From Alitta virens (lineage: Eukaryota; Annelida; Polychaeta; Phyllodocida; Nereididae), in the NCBI GenBank assembly GCA_932294295.1, contig OW028583.1:3483501-3547500 (forward strand): DNA of 64,000 nt, read 5' to 3'. Of this stretch, positions 1 to 9,899 are shown one piece after another; positions within the stretch are counted from its first letter, which is position 1; the number at the start of each line of letters is the position of its first letter. Position numbers and translations under genes: made by a program. The notes below the pieces were generated by a model. The model was not told the DNA's origin and ran no database searches. It worked only from the letters and a program-made list of their open reading frames with translations.

Positions 1-727
1 TTCGATGACCCAATGATGTCACAATACCATTGTTTGACAGAGTTTGACAGAATACCCCTATAACTGGCTACAGTAAATACCAATTGATCAACACTGAACA
101 GCTTGGCTATCTATTAAGCTGAGGCTGCAACAAAAAAAAAAAAAATCAATCCTATTCACAATAACACATTTTCGCTACAAGTTAGTTCACTTTACTACAG
201 CCTAACATCACGTTGCATTGAGTTTTGATAAGTTGATATTTAAACTACACAAAAATGGACATACACAAAATGCAGGATTTACCATGGGAAAGGAAAAGAA
301 GTTGGTAAGGTCATCTTATAAAGGTAATGTGTGAAAATTTATTTTATTTGATAAATGTCATAGCTTAAGCTAAAGGTAATATGAGTGGTGTTCAATTTTG
401 TCATCCTTGCATCCACTCACCTAATCTTAAAAACTACACTGAACATGCCGGTGGGACCTAGCTGTTCAAGCATGCGCCTTTCTCAACAACTCCAGGGAAG
501 TATATACATTTAATGCGTTCAGGTCACAGCTAGCTAGTCAATAATTTGTGAAGCTAAATCAGTAACTGGATACACACATGATTTATGCATGGATGATAAC
601 TATATATATTTCATAAATGATGGCGCATGTAAATATAGATATATAGGTAAATTGAAAATATGCCTAATTAAACCATATGCATCATGAGTTGAAAATATTT
701 TGGTAAATTGAATGATATTCTTGCGCA

Positions 728-1920
728 ATTTGCTTGCAGATTAAAATGACATATATATATGAGAATAAAGCAAAGTTGTCAGAATAATTATATATCAACT
801 TAAACATTTATTAAATAATCCAATTTTTTTTTTAATTTGCATGCAGATTGATAAATTCTTTGACCTATCATGATTGTATTTTGGAATAGCAAAAAAAAAA
901 AAAAAACTTCGGCACTGTAGAACTGTTCCGATATGTGAAAAACTTTATTTTGTTCCCGAATATACTGTAGGTTTTAAGGTCAAAATGCTTTGCACTAAAT
1001 ATGAACAAATCTAGAGTATAGTGGAATAATCCTATGTTTCTTTAAATTTATAAATATGAATATTTCCCATATTTACGAATACAAAATCAGTCAATATAAT
1101 ACTTCAAAATGTTGGTTTCTAGTGCACTACAGAAATTGCATATTAAAAAAAAAATTATAATAATTTTATGACTGATCTGTCAGAATATGTAGGTCAGCAA
1201 CAATATCAAAAATTGCAAATATAGCAGATAAAATTGCTTGCACATCAAAATTGAGCTGTTCTAGCCAATATACAAGGATATCACATGTTTGTTTTTTGAA
1301 GCTGCCAAAAATAATGAAATAAAAAGCCATCACTGATGAGGACAGTCATGTCTCTGAATTATTTTGTCAGTATCTTGGGTAATTTCTGTGATTTCTTTTC
1401 TTACTCTTATTACTCATGTCTGTTGGGAAATCCGTGTTTCTCGTAAATAAATAATCAGCATTCTTTACACTAAAAACAATGCTAACCAGTTTCCTTACTT
1501 AATATGTATTAGGATTTTACGTCCTGTATTTCTGAACCTAATGATTACTGCTTTTTCTTCATAAAGCATCCACTATTATTCATGTCTCTTAGGAAATCCA
1601 TGTGTAACTATAGTCATTTAAATGAAAATATAAATAACATGGGTGGCACTATCCTCTACTTTAGCACCATATTTCTACATAAAACTATTACAAAAGTGAT
1701 AATTTATAATCTCACCAATAGGTAGTTCATAGGTATAATTTGCTTGCAGATTAAGATGACCTATATATGAGAATAAACGAAGTTGATACATATAACCAAC
1801 TTGAACATTCATTGAATAATACAATTTTATAATTTGCTTGCAGATTGATAGACTCTATGACATATTATAATTGTATCTTGGAAAATAATAAACTTCGGCC
1901 TGCTCTGATATGTGAAAATA
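728..1920 (+). repeat. Diverged direct duplication, about 1 kb apart
   Basis: About 190 bp starting TTTGCTTGCAGATTAA near 730 recurs near 1740. Shared landmarks in order are the GAGAATAAA stretch, the CAACTT-AAC-ATT block, a second TTTGC-TGCAGATTGAT block, and AACTTCGGC followed by CTG and GATATGTGAAAA. The copies differ by many substitutions and small indels, so this is an old segmental duplication or two copies of one unnamed repeat. Confidence 0.6.
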
Positions 1921-2097
1921 TTTCACCCCGCCCCCCTAGACCCGCCCATGTAGTTCACTCAAGAAATTATTTATATCATCCCCTAATTTTTCTTATCTTT
2001 TCCCCCTCTCCTTTTTTTATTATTATATATTATATTAATTTTATTATTTTAGTTTTTATTGAGTACATGTAAATCTTGTCTCTTTATTGTAAATAAA

Positions 2098-2210
2098 ATT
2101 GTTTGTCTGTCTAGGTGTCTGGCTGTCTAGCTGTCTGTCTAACTGTCCGTCTAACTGTCTGTCTAACTGTCTAGCTGTCTAGCTGGCTGGCTGACTGACT
2201 GACAATTACT
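2098..2210 (+). repeat. Microsatellite, CTGTCTGTCTAA-type
   Basis: An imperfect array of CTGT/CTAG/CTGG tetramers. The complementary motif recurs in the larger array at 13.1-13.5 kb. Confidence 0.85.
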
Positions 2211-3144
2211 TGTTAATTCAAAATAATAAAATTATTGTTTTGGTTAGTTTATTGTGATCTAGTGCGTTCAGGTCACATCATTTGCAAGCTGAAAAGCTAA
2301 AGATATGCCCGTGTTGACACAAAGAAACGTGTTACTCAATAGAGTTATTTTCAAATTGATCATTTTGATGCTTATAGTCAACAAAGCATTAAAAATAGTC
2401 CAACGCATGACACTATACAGCTCAAATGCATTGCTTGTTGGGTACAGCTCAGCTATATCACTTGTACATATTGGAGTTACTCAGTTATTTGATGAAAAAT
2501 ACAGGTGGGTAGAGTGGATATATTTTTATGAAGATCTCAGCTATTTGAAAATGTAGAAAATAATACCTATAATTATACATCCATAATTTGGAGACAAAGC
2601 AAGACAATTTTTGCTATACGATGCTACCTGCCACGAAACGGAACTGTTTGACTATAGCTTGCTACTCAAAGCCGGATCTAAATGTAGATATTTATGATAT
2701 AATAGATAAATTGCTTACATTTGCCAAGGTTTATACTTTTTTCAGCAAGCCGTCTATAAGCTAGGATTAGACAGAAGCGGCTGGCTTTAGCTACAGCCAC
2801 GAATAGGATGCTACAGGTGTATAGAATCGACCGTATTTTATGAAACTAACTGTAACTCATTATGCCTGAGCAGCTGATGATACACATGAAATTGACAACA
2901 CACATGGAATTGACAAACTAAATGCTAAAAATAATGTAAACACTGTATGAGCATAAAGAAAATTAATTAAGCATAAAATTTACTTGAAAACAAGGTTGGT
3001 ATAATATTAAATTAGACAGAAAAACAATAAATTACTTTACAGTCTATGAAATTTTAGATCACCATTTTAACGTGAAAAACGAAATTTTAAATTTCATTGG
3101 ATAAATTTGCAACAACATAATTTAATATACTACTAATTAGACAA

Positions 3145-3338
3145 GAGGCGGGGGGGGGGGGGGGCCTAGCTCAGAGGTAGCTCTGGGCTTCCAACCGCTG
3201 GGTCCCGGGTTCGATTCCCGGTTGAGCCTAAGTTGGATGGCTGTTTCATCCTTCATCTCATTGCCATGGTCTCTGCCTGTCCTAATTAGCCCAACTGGTG
3301 CAGAAATACAGGACGTAAAGCCGCAATCACACACACAC
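3145..3338 (+). mobile_element. tRNA-derived SINE, family 1 (copy a)
   Basis: The head has Pol III promoter boxes: A-box-like TAGCTCAGAGGTAG and B-box GGTTCGATTCC. A conserved body (GTTGGATGGCTGTTTCATCC ... GTCCTAATTAGCCCA ... GCAGAAATACAGGACGTAAAG) and an AATCACACAC tail follow. It is flanked by a near-perfect 13-bp target-site duplication, ACTAATTAGACAA at 3132-3144 and ACTAATTCGACAA at 3339-3351. Other copies lie at 16225, 29134, 61420 (truncated) and 61854. Confidence 0.9.
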
Positions 3339-3407
3339 ACTAATTCGACAAAGGATCTTATGAAAATTATCATATGTGTGATTTTATTCTACTCTCGTTT
3401 TTCAAAG

Positions 3408-5250
3408 GTATAGTGAACTTTCCCGAGGAACCAAGAACAACGAAATGATAGGGTATCCTATCGGCCGTCGTCGGGCACGTCAGCGGTATGCAGTGCGAGC
3501 TGTCAACCCTGACCTTCGTCGGATGACGCATGGAGTGATGATCATTTGTCTTGGCTTTCTTTTATTCTTTGTAGGTAGGTTAAAAAAATTTTACATTTAA
3601 ATGTTACAACAATTTTTTTGCCATGCACTATAGATTTTTTTTATTTTTTTTATCAATTTGTAAGATTTTCGGAATATTGCTTGACTTTACAGCTATATTT
3701 GATTGAATTAACCATTTTTGATGGTTCAATTCACCCATCAGATGATAAGTCAACCAACACCTCAATAGAGTCTTTTCACTGAACAGCCCTGAATTCAGCA
3801 GGACATAAGTCTTTCCTCTTCTCTTATTACTCATTTGGTTTTCAGACACAGTAGGTAATAACTAACTGATTCCATAAATATAACTTTCTCAGAAAAATAA
3901 CAAACATCAACTAAATGATAAAGTGTCAAATACACATAAAAATGCACTAAAAATACTGCTGCTAGGATGCACTTTGCTTCAGCCAATCACAGTCAAGAGC
4001 GGGAACTTTCTCAGCCAATAGAATTGCAGTATTCTGTCATAGCCACCTGGTGGAAATATACGAACTTTCCGTGAAAATCCACTATATTAATGGCCTTAGC
4101 CACATAATTTAAAATTTAATTTTTTACGTCAATAGTGATCTCAGATTTCATAGACTATTAAGTAACTTATTGTTTTTCTATCTTCATATTAGGTTGGTCA
4201 TATTTAATAAGGCATCTTGGTTTAGGAGTAAAGACATAAGGTCATGCCATCTGAATGATATCTGGAGATAGGAAGAGATAGATCAAGATAGGAAAAGATA
4301 GATCAAGATAGAAAGAGATAGCACCGATGTTGTGCCTATCGACCTGATGTTAACCCTAATATGCAATATAGATTTGTTTCAGACTACCTAAAGACCAATC
4401 AGCTGGTCAGAAAATCCCTACTCTATAAAAACTATTTAACAGAGACCAAACAAGCAACTAACTTTTAGCAATGTCATAAATGGTGTTACTGACTCTTTAA
4501 AATATTTAATTTAAAATGATAATTATATAAAGCCACACCCCAATGAACATTTACTCATTTTAATGTTAAAAGCTTTGTAAGTGTGTTTTACTACTCAAAC
4601 TCTGTGTTTTTTACATTTCTACAGTTCATAATCACTGTTTTGAATCTTCTAAATGATGCGCCAATTCTGCATAACATCAGTACTATCGACCTGATGTTAA
4701 CCCTGAAATGCCCGCTACATGGCCAAATGTGCCACATGCATTTTCCATGAGAAGGATAAATGCATGGAAAACGCATGGTTTTTAGCTAATTATTATGAGG
4801 CAAAAACCATGGAAAATTATCCAAACGCATGGAAAACGCACGTGGCACAATTAGCCATGTAGGTGTGTTAATATTGTTATGGTGTTGATATACATCTTGT
4901 GTCCTTTTTTTCAAGGTGTTCTGTTGACCCTCCTTGGTGTGAGCAAAGCAAACAAGGCTAATCAGAGGCAATCATCATCCGCCGCAGTAGTCAAAACCGA
5001 TCCTCTAATTATAATCGGACCGATTTTATTGGCAGTCGGATTTTTCATCGGCACAATCGGAGGAATATTTTATGGAAAATATTACAGGAGATTCCAAACG
5101 TTCAGAAATGACCACACCCATAGTTACGGTAACCAAGGAGTCCACATCGACGACTTGCATGGAGAGTCGTATAAACGGACCGTAAGTCCGGATATTACTC
5201 AGGACACGAGTGGAGTGTTTACGGTTGAGAGCGCTCGGACGAATATATGA
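3408..5250 (+). CDS. Small two-pass membrane protein, last two coding exons
   Basis: Exon A is 3408-3574: acceptor after a pyrimidine tract and CAAAG, donor GTAGGT, phase 1. Exon B is 4916-5250, ending in TGA. The join is fixed by frame, because other phases hit a stop at once. An ATG at 3445 gives 154 residues, but the frame stays open to the acceptor, so upstream exons may exist. The product has an Arg-rich N-terminal segment (GRRRARQR), a membrane helix with a short turn (about residues 30-50), a second Gly-rich helix (about 75-99), then a hydrophilic tail rich in Ser/Thr/His. The last residues TNI fit a class I PDZ-ligand pattern (S/T-x-hydrophobic). Spacing of the two helices and the tail recall TMEM200-type proteins, but I cannot assign the family. 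A palindromic MITE ends about 50 bp before exon B. Confidence 0.75.
3765..4085 (+). mobile_element. MITE-like element, ATAGAGTC/GTGGATTTTCAC family (copy a)
   Basis: About 320 bp in the intron of the membrane-protein gene. The ends are imperfect inverted repeats (ATAGAGTCTTTTCACTG left; GTGAAAATCCACTAT right). Nearly the same sequence recurs at 6557-6880 and, inverted, at 52142-52453. Small open frames inside it are shared between copies but have no domain-like features. Confidence 0.75.
4251..4322 (+). repeat. GATAGA-rich purine microsatellite
   Basis: Irregular GGAAGAGATAGATCAAGATA units on a nearly pure purine strand, within the intron of the membrane-protein gene. Confidence 0.6.
4715..4862. 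mobile_element. Palindromic MITE, CTACATGGCC family (copy a)
   Basis: It starts CTACATGGCCAAATGTGCCA and ends GTGGCACAATTAGCCATGTAG, so the ends pair as a long imperfect inverted repeat. Internal GCATGGAAAACGCA and AAAAACCATG segments also pair, making the whole unit one hairpin. Other copies: 5388-5540, 7664-7780 (truncated), 55213-55368. It ends about 50 bp before the splice acceptor at 4915. Confidence 0.85.
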
Positions 5251-5387
5251 AGAAAGTATATTTGCTCAGGTAAACTTGCTTATAGCTCAACAATGTGGCC
5301 CCCGCAGAAGGACTGTTTTGTATATTGCTGCCACAACGGAATTTTCAGATTTTTACTGTTTCGACAAATCTGAAGAACAGTAGATGG

Positions 5388-5540
5388 TACATGGCCAAAT
5401 GTGCCACGTGGGTTTTCATGAGCAGGATAAATGCATGTAAAACATGGTTTTTACCTAGTTATAATCAGGCAAAAACCACACGTTTTCCATGTGTTTATCC
5501 AGACGTTTGGAAAACGCACGTGGCACAGTGGGCCATGTAG
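5388..5540. mobile_element. Palindromic MITE, CTACATGGCC family (copy b)
   Basis: It begins TACATGGCCAAATGTGCCAC and ends GTGGCACAGTGGGCCATGTA, with the same internal GCATG / AAAACC palindrome as copy a. It lies just downstream of the membrane-protein stop codon, probably in its 3' UTR or flank. Confidence 0.85.
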
Positions 5541-5679
5541 CTCAGGAAAAAACCTGATGATATCCCAGTATCATTGGTTTTTTCTTGTCTTGTCATCAAG
5601 AGATGCTTTCATGCAATGTTTTATAGTGTGTCAGTTGGGAGTCGTTTAAATAACAATAGTTGGTAGTAGGATTATATCG

Positions 5680-5900
5680 GTGCAGTCATCAGACACCACC
5701 TACCGGGGGTTTTTAGGAACTAGAGGGGGGTCTGAAAGGTGCCGCCATCTGGCGGGGAAATAATTAATAATAATAAAGGCCGCCAGGGGTTTTAAATAAT
5801 TATTTTGTGAAAGGTGCTGCCACGTAGGGGATTATTAATATTAATATTAATATGTAATCACCAGGGGATTTTAAGGGACTATATAACAAGCTTGAAGCAT
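5680..5900. repeat. Degenerate tandem CACC-GGGG-TTTTA units
   Basis: Three related stretches follow a common pattern: a CACCTACCGGGGGTTTTTAGG-like segment, GAAAGGTGC(C/T)GCCA, and AATAATTA-rich filler. No coding potential. Possibly a decayed mobile element. Confidence 0.4.
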
Positions 5901-5939
5901 GTACGCTCACAACCAAAATTTGGTTATGTAGCAACCAAG

Positions 5940-6330
5940 AGTGTCTATTCTTGGGGGAGGGGATGGGAGGGATATATACCCCCCACTTTTTGGGAATAGG
6001 GGATGATCAATGCTATCATCCGCCCCCCCACCCCCACCTGAAATTGACAAATGAAAATGACTGTTTACTGTTTTCTACACGCTTTTGTTCAGAATTTTTG
6101 TGCTTTGTTGAACAGTTTTACACTTCATATCACATTGCAGTACAAGTTTATCTGTAAAAATAGTTTGGCATCAATAAACTGCCTCTTGAAAAGTGTCCGC
6201 ATATTAGCTGCTGCCACTTGTAGATGCGAGGGAAAGTCATGGTGCGACAGACAAAGAAGGCATGCATTCGCCCCCCCCCCCCCCCCCCCCCACCCCACCC
6301 GTCAAGAAAAATCGCCGCCTCTGGTAGCAA
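5940..6330. mobile_element. Poly-G/C-bearing MITE (copy a)
   Basis: A GGGGGAGGGGATGGGAGGGATATATACCCCCC left arm, a conserved centre (GAACAGTTTTACACTT..., CCTCTTG-AAGTGTCCGCA, GAGGGAAAGTCA) and a C-tract followed by GTCAAGAAAAATCGCCGCCTCTG. Other copies: 17828-18156, 43265-43575, 46296-46660. Open frames over the C-tract (Pro/His runs) are artefacts. Confidence 0.7.
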
Positions 6331-6454
6331 CATCATTCCACAGGAATATATTGTTTGTCTTTCTACACCGATCATAGAAATATTTTTGAAAGTCACAAAT
6401 AATTTTTAATGAGTGGGTCTCTATGCAAAAGTCCCACCCAGTTTATGTTGGAAT

Positions 6455-6912
6455 ACTCAGAAAGCATTACAAATCGAGACAACATCGGCCCGATGTCCAC
6501 GATGTTGATAAGATGTTGTACCGATGGCAGCCAATACTGAAACAACGCTGGTTTCAATAGAGTCTTTCCACTGAACAGCCCTGAATTCAGCAGGACATAA
6601 GTCTTTCCTCTCCTCTTATTACTTATTTTGCTTTTCAGATGCAGTGAGTAATAACTAACTGAATCAATAAATATAACTTTCTCAGAACAATAACAAACAT
6701 CATCTAAATGATAAAGTGTCAAATATACATTAAAATTCACTAAAAAAACTGCTGCTTGGATGCACTTCGCTTCAGCCAATCACAGCCAAGGGCAGGAACT
6801 TTTTCAGCAAATAGAATTGCAGTATTCTGTTTTAGCCACCTTGTGGAAATGTTGAGAAACTTCCGTGAAAATCCACTGTATTGGCCACCATTGGAGCAAC
6901 ATTGTATCAACA
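6455..6912. mobile_element. GCATTCCAAATCG-family element interrupted by another MITE
   Basis: The left part (AGCATTACAAATCGAGAC...) and right part (ACATCGCTAATATTGTTCCAATTTGGAAT) resemble the two ends of the palindromic family whose intact copy is at 54744-54870. The 324-bp element at 6557-6880 sits between them, which explains the separation as a nested insertion. Confidence 0.6.
6557..6880 (+). mobile_element. MITE-like element, ATAGAGTC family (copy b)
   Basis: Highly similar to 3765-4085 along its length. Its ends lie inside a second repeat family; flanks TTTCAA and TTGGCC with TA at both junctions are compatible with a TA target duplication. Confidence 0.75.
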
Positions 6913-6999
6913 TCGCTAATATTGTTCCAATTTGGAATTTTATCTGGCTGTTGGCTCATGTCGGCTCATTCTCAGCCAAGCATTGAGCCCTCATGTCTG

Positions 7000-8335
7000 C
7001 TCAAGGGTTTCGACTTAAGTGACAATGTTCGGTAATGAAAAATTCAGTGTGCCATGTATAGCGATTTGCAGTTTTAAGATTTAAGATATCTGTTGTCGTT
7101 TTTGTTGTTTGTACTTTGAATTGATAAATAAGTATATATTTTTATTTTATAATGTAGATGTATATTCATGAGCATTCTTTCTTACAAAACTTATTGCATT
7201 TTTGCATTATATGGAAAATTACATTTGGATGGTCATGTATGTTATGCATTGATAATGTGACATTGAATTGAGATTGCCAAAAAAAAAAGCACTTTGATGC
7301 ATACATGGCTGCAACAATTGTAATAATGCAGTCATATATATAATACAAAATTATGCTTATCTATTGCATATTATAACTTGTATATAAAATGTAAATAACA
7401 TTTTTGACACCTGTTACAAGCTTTGTACTAACATTTTTTATTGACTCATGTATTAAAAATATGGAAAATTACTATGACTAATGACTGCTTGTTAATATGG
7501 TCGGGTCCAAAAGTTTACATGCACTTGTTCACAACAATTGAGGGGGAGCGGGGAGGTCTTCAGACCTAGTAGCATTGAGACATAGATGTAGGTCAGTCTT
7601 GACCCTCTATCAGGCCTCTACGCAGGAGAGGGTCTTGGGGAATTCAGGGGAGCAAGGATCCTCCTACATGGCCAATTGTGCCACGTGCGTTTTCCATGCA
7701 TTTCGATAAACGCATGGTTTTTGCCTCATTATAATTAGCTAAAACTTGTGCTTTTTCCATGTTTATCTTTCTCATGGAAACTAGTGGGGGAGCAAGCAAT
7801 TTGACTACATAGAAACGTTTATGTTAATCAGAAAATTTTAAGAACTTATTTGTTCGCTGTCATTAAAATTAAGCATATTAGCTCGTATTGATTGACAATG
7901 AAAATCTCTCAACACTGCAAATCTCTTAATGAATTCAAATCCATCAGACAGGTGTTGACCTTATTATTAATAGTACGGATGCAATTGATCACACCAGAGG
8001 GAGTTGTGACGTGACCATACTACAGCGCCACTCTCAGGAAACAGAAAGAACTTCTTTACAGTGTAATCGGAATGTTTGAGCTCTTCATCTCTTGAGGTAA
8101 AAATAAATAAAAATAGTAATAAAGTATTTGATACCTGGCTGCGTGATTGACATGACAAACACTAGATTAGATGTTTCTTTTGTGCCATGTGACATTTACC
8201 TTAGTCATAGTCTCTCCAAATATCTTGCCAAACAGAAATTAACCAGTGTTCAACCATTGGTTTACCAAAATTTGACTTAAATGTAAGTTGTTTCTACATA
8301 TCAGAACTAGATGAGCAATTAGCCCATCATTCTTA
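7000..8335. other. Non-coding stretch, no gene seen
   Basis: AT-rich sequence with no convincing exon on either strand. Apart from the truncated palindromic MITE at 7664-7780 I see only short A/T runs. Confidence 0.55.
7664..7780. mobile_element. Palindromic MITE, CTACATGGCC family (copy c, truncated)
   Basis: The left arm is intact (CTACATGGCCAATTGTGCCA). The right arm stops at TTTCTCATGGAAA, before the GTGGCAC/CATGTAG end. GGGGAGCAAG occurs on both sides and may be a target duplication or a deletion junction. Confidence 0.75.
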
Positions 8336-8412
8336 GACAGCATTCCAAATCGGGACATCGTTTCAATATTTGCCAATGTCTGAACAACATCGTATCGACA
8401 TCGCTGATATTG
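8336..8412. mobile_element. GCATTCCAAATCG-family MITE, partial copy
   Basis: AGCATTCCAAATCGGGACATCGTTTCAATA followed by ACATCGTATCGACATCGCTGATATTG. It matches one arm and the centre of the family seen intact at 54744-54870; the opposite end is absent. Confidence 0.6.
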
Positions 8413-8549
8413 ATTGTGCCCAATCTTGCATGTTAACTTGGATAATTATCTATTATCGAATAAACATCTTTTGGAAGTTTAGTTTGTAGTCGATGGGCCC
8501 AAATCCACTTCCAAACTCAACTTTTATCCGCATTGATTATATCCACATG

Positions 8550-8680
8550 GATTCCATGGCCTAGTGGTTGAGGTGCAGACTCCAAGCAGCCTTATCATCT
8601 CATCATTACATCTGCCTCTGGCAGCTGGTCATATAAGCTGATTAAGCTTCAGACTCAGTAGTATTAAGGCACAATATCAA
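8550..8680 (+). mobile_element. SINE-like repeat, family 3
   Basis: GGCCTAGTGGTTGAGGTGCA resembles a tRNA-like A-box region. The downstream block (ACATCTGCCTCTGGCAGCTG ... AAGCTTCAGACTCAGTAGTATT) recurs inverted at about 25716-25825 and partly near 48130. Confidence 0.55.
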
Positions 8681-8744
8681 TTAAAGAAAACAGACAAGCT
8701 CACAGCGAAAGATACTTAATGATGAGGTCATTGCCGGGTCCGAT

Positions 8745-8935
8745 GGGATGCTGTGGTGTAGTGGTTCAGGTGTTTGCCTGATAATCATAAGGTAGCAGGT
8801 TCGAACCCCCACCATGGCATGGAGGAGTTGGGGATCGACATCCTGCAACCATTGCCTCGCCCCACCCAGGTGCAATGGGTACTTGGCAATAGACAAACTC
8901 AGTGATGGCAATGGTGTGAGCTCTCAAGCCCCCCG
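8745..8935 (+). mobile_element. tRNA-like SINE, separate family
   Basis: GTGGTGTAGTGGTTCAGGTG (A-box-like) and GGTAGCAGGTTCGAACCCCC (B-box) are followed by a non-tRNA body (CATGGAGGAGTTGGGGATCG, CCACCCAGGTGCAATGGGTA). A tRNA cloverleaf cannot be closed over it, so it is SINE-like rather than a functional tRNA. Confidence 0.6.
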
Positions 8936-9348
8936 CTGTTCAAAGCTGAATACTCTGTGTGGAGTTGAGAAAGACTCAGGCTTGGGCTAGCAGATTCTAA
9001 ACCATTTACTCTCAACTGAATATTCAATATCCAATATTCAATAAAATTGACCATTGAATGAATGTAAAATCAAATATCTGATATTCAAAGGACGTAAACG
9101 TAAATAAATCCCCCTAGATTCTCATGTCTCTTTTATAACAACCTAGACTTTCTTTTTCATTTTACTTATATATACATAGAAATAGAATCTTTATGTCATA
9201 TTTTTCATTTTTATCATGAATGTATTGTATATTGTATTTATGGCTATCATTCAAAATAAACAAATTGCTTACTTACTTATTTACTCATTTACTTACTCAT
9301 ATACTAACTTACATACTTATTTATATACTTATATACTTACAAGTTTAG

Positions 9349-9795
9349 AGCAGCTGGGCGGTCTAAGTGGTAAGACACTTTGTCTGCTCCTCTGATGGAC
9401 CCGGGTTCAATCCCAGGCTCGGGCACCTTCCATGAGCAACATTCCAGCTGGATGTCATACGGATGAGACGCTAAATTGGGATTCCCTTGTACTCGGGGTA
9501 TGTGCTGAGGCAAGTAAAATAACCCACCCATGGGGTAAATGTGTCACATGGGTGGACTCCTCTCCCTGACCTCATCAATCAACCCTTATGAGCAGTAAGC
9601 ATTTGCCTAAGAGGGCTGCACTTTCCATATCTATCTGTCTCTCTGTCTATCTGTCTGCCTCTCTGTCTGTCTATCTATCTATATTTCTATCTTTATATCT
9701 ATCTATCTTTATATCTATCCATCTTTATATCTATCCATCTATATATCTATATATCTATGTATCTATGTATCTATGTATCTATGTATCTATGTATG

Positions 9796-9828
<33 letters not shown>

Positions 9829-9829
9829 G
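9349..9829 (+). mobile_element. tRNA-like SINE, family 2, with (CTAT)n tail
   Basis: Head GGGCGGTCTAAGTGGTAAGA and GGGTTCAATCCCAGG, body CATTCCAGCTGGATGTCAT ... GTACTCGGGGTATGTGCTGAG ... ACCCACCCATGGGGTAAATG, ending CTAAGAGGGCTGCACTTTCC, then a microsatellite of TCTATCTG/TCTATATA (9627-9829). Inverted copies lie at 25815-26026 and 61083-61353; a tail fragment is at 24774-24824. The constant junction of GCTGCACTTTCC with CTAT repeats suggests the tail belongs to the element. Confidence 0.75.
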
Positions 9830-9899
9830 TCTTTGCCAGCACAATTTGTTGTTCTATTGCTTAAATGTTAATATGTGGAATATCATATTTGATTATTCT

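Larger units (their letters stand above)
1..3131. other. AT-rich intergenic DNA, no gene seen
   Basis: No reading frame here has coding character; open frames are short and low-complexity. It contains poly-A runs, a diverged internal duplication and a CTGT-type microsatellite, listed separately. It could be intron or flank of the membrane-protein gene whose exons begin at 3408, since that gene's 5' exons were not found. Confidence 0.6.

Noticed and set aside
2305..2556. 83-residue + frame with a hydrophobic start
   Set aside because: Isolated, AT-rich, with no resemblance I can support and no exon partners.
3164..3235. Possible functional tRNA genes (also near 8755, 9350, 16370, 29280, 62010)
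   Set aside because: A and B boxes are present, but each is fused to a shared non-tRNA body and flanked by target-site duplications or related copies. They are SINE heads.
3628..3849. Short frame with SNKRRGKTYVLLNSGLFS, shared with 6393-6779
   Set aside because: It lies in the ATAGAGTC MITE family. The inverted third copy (52142) disrupts the frame, so it is not a conserved peptide.
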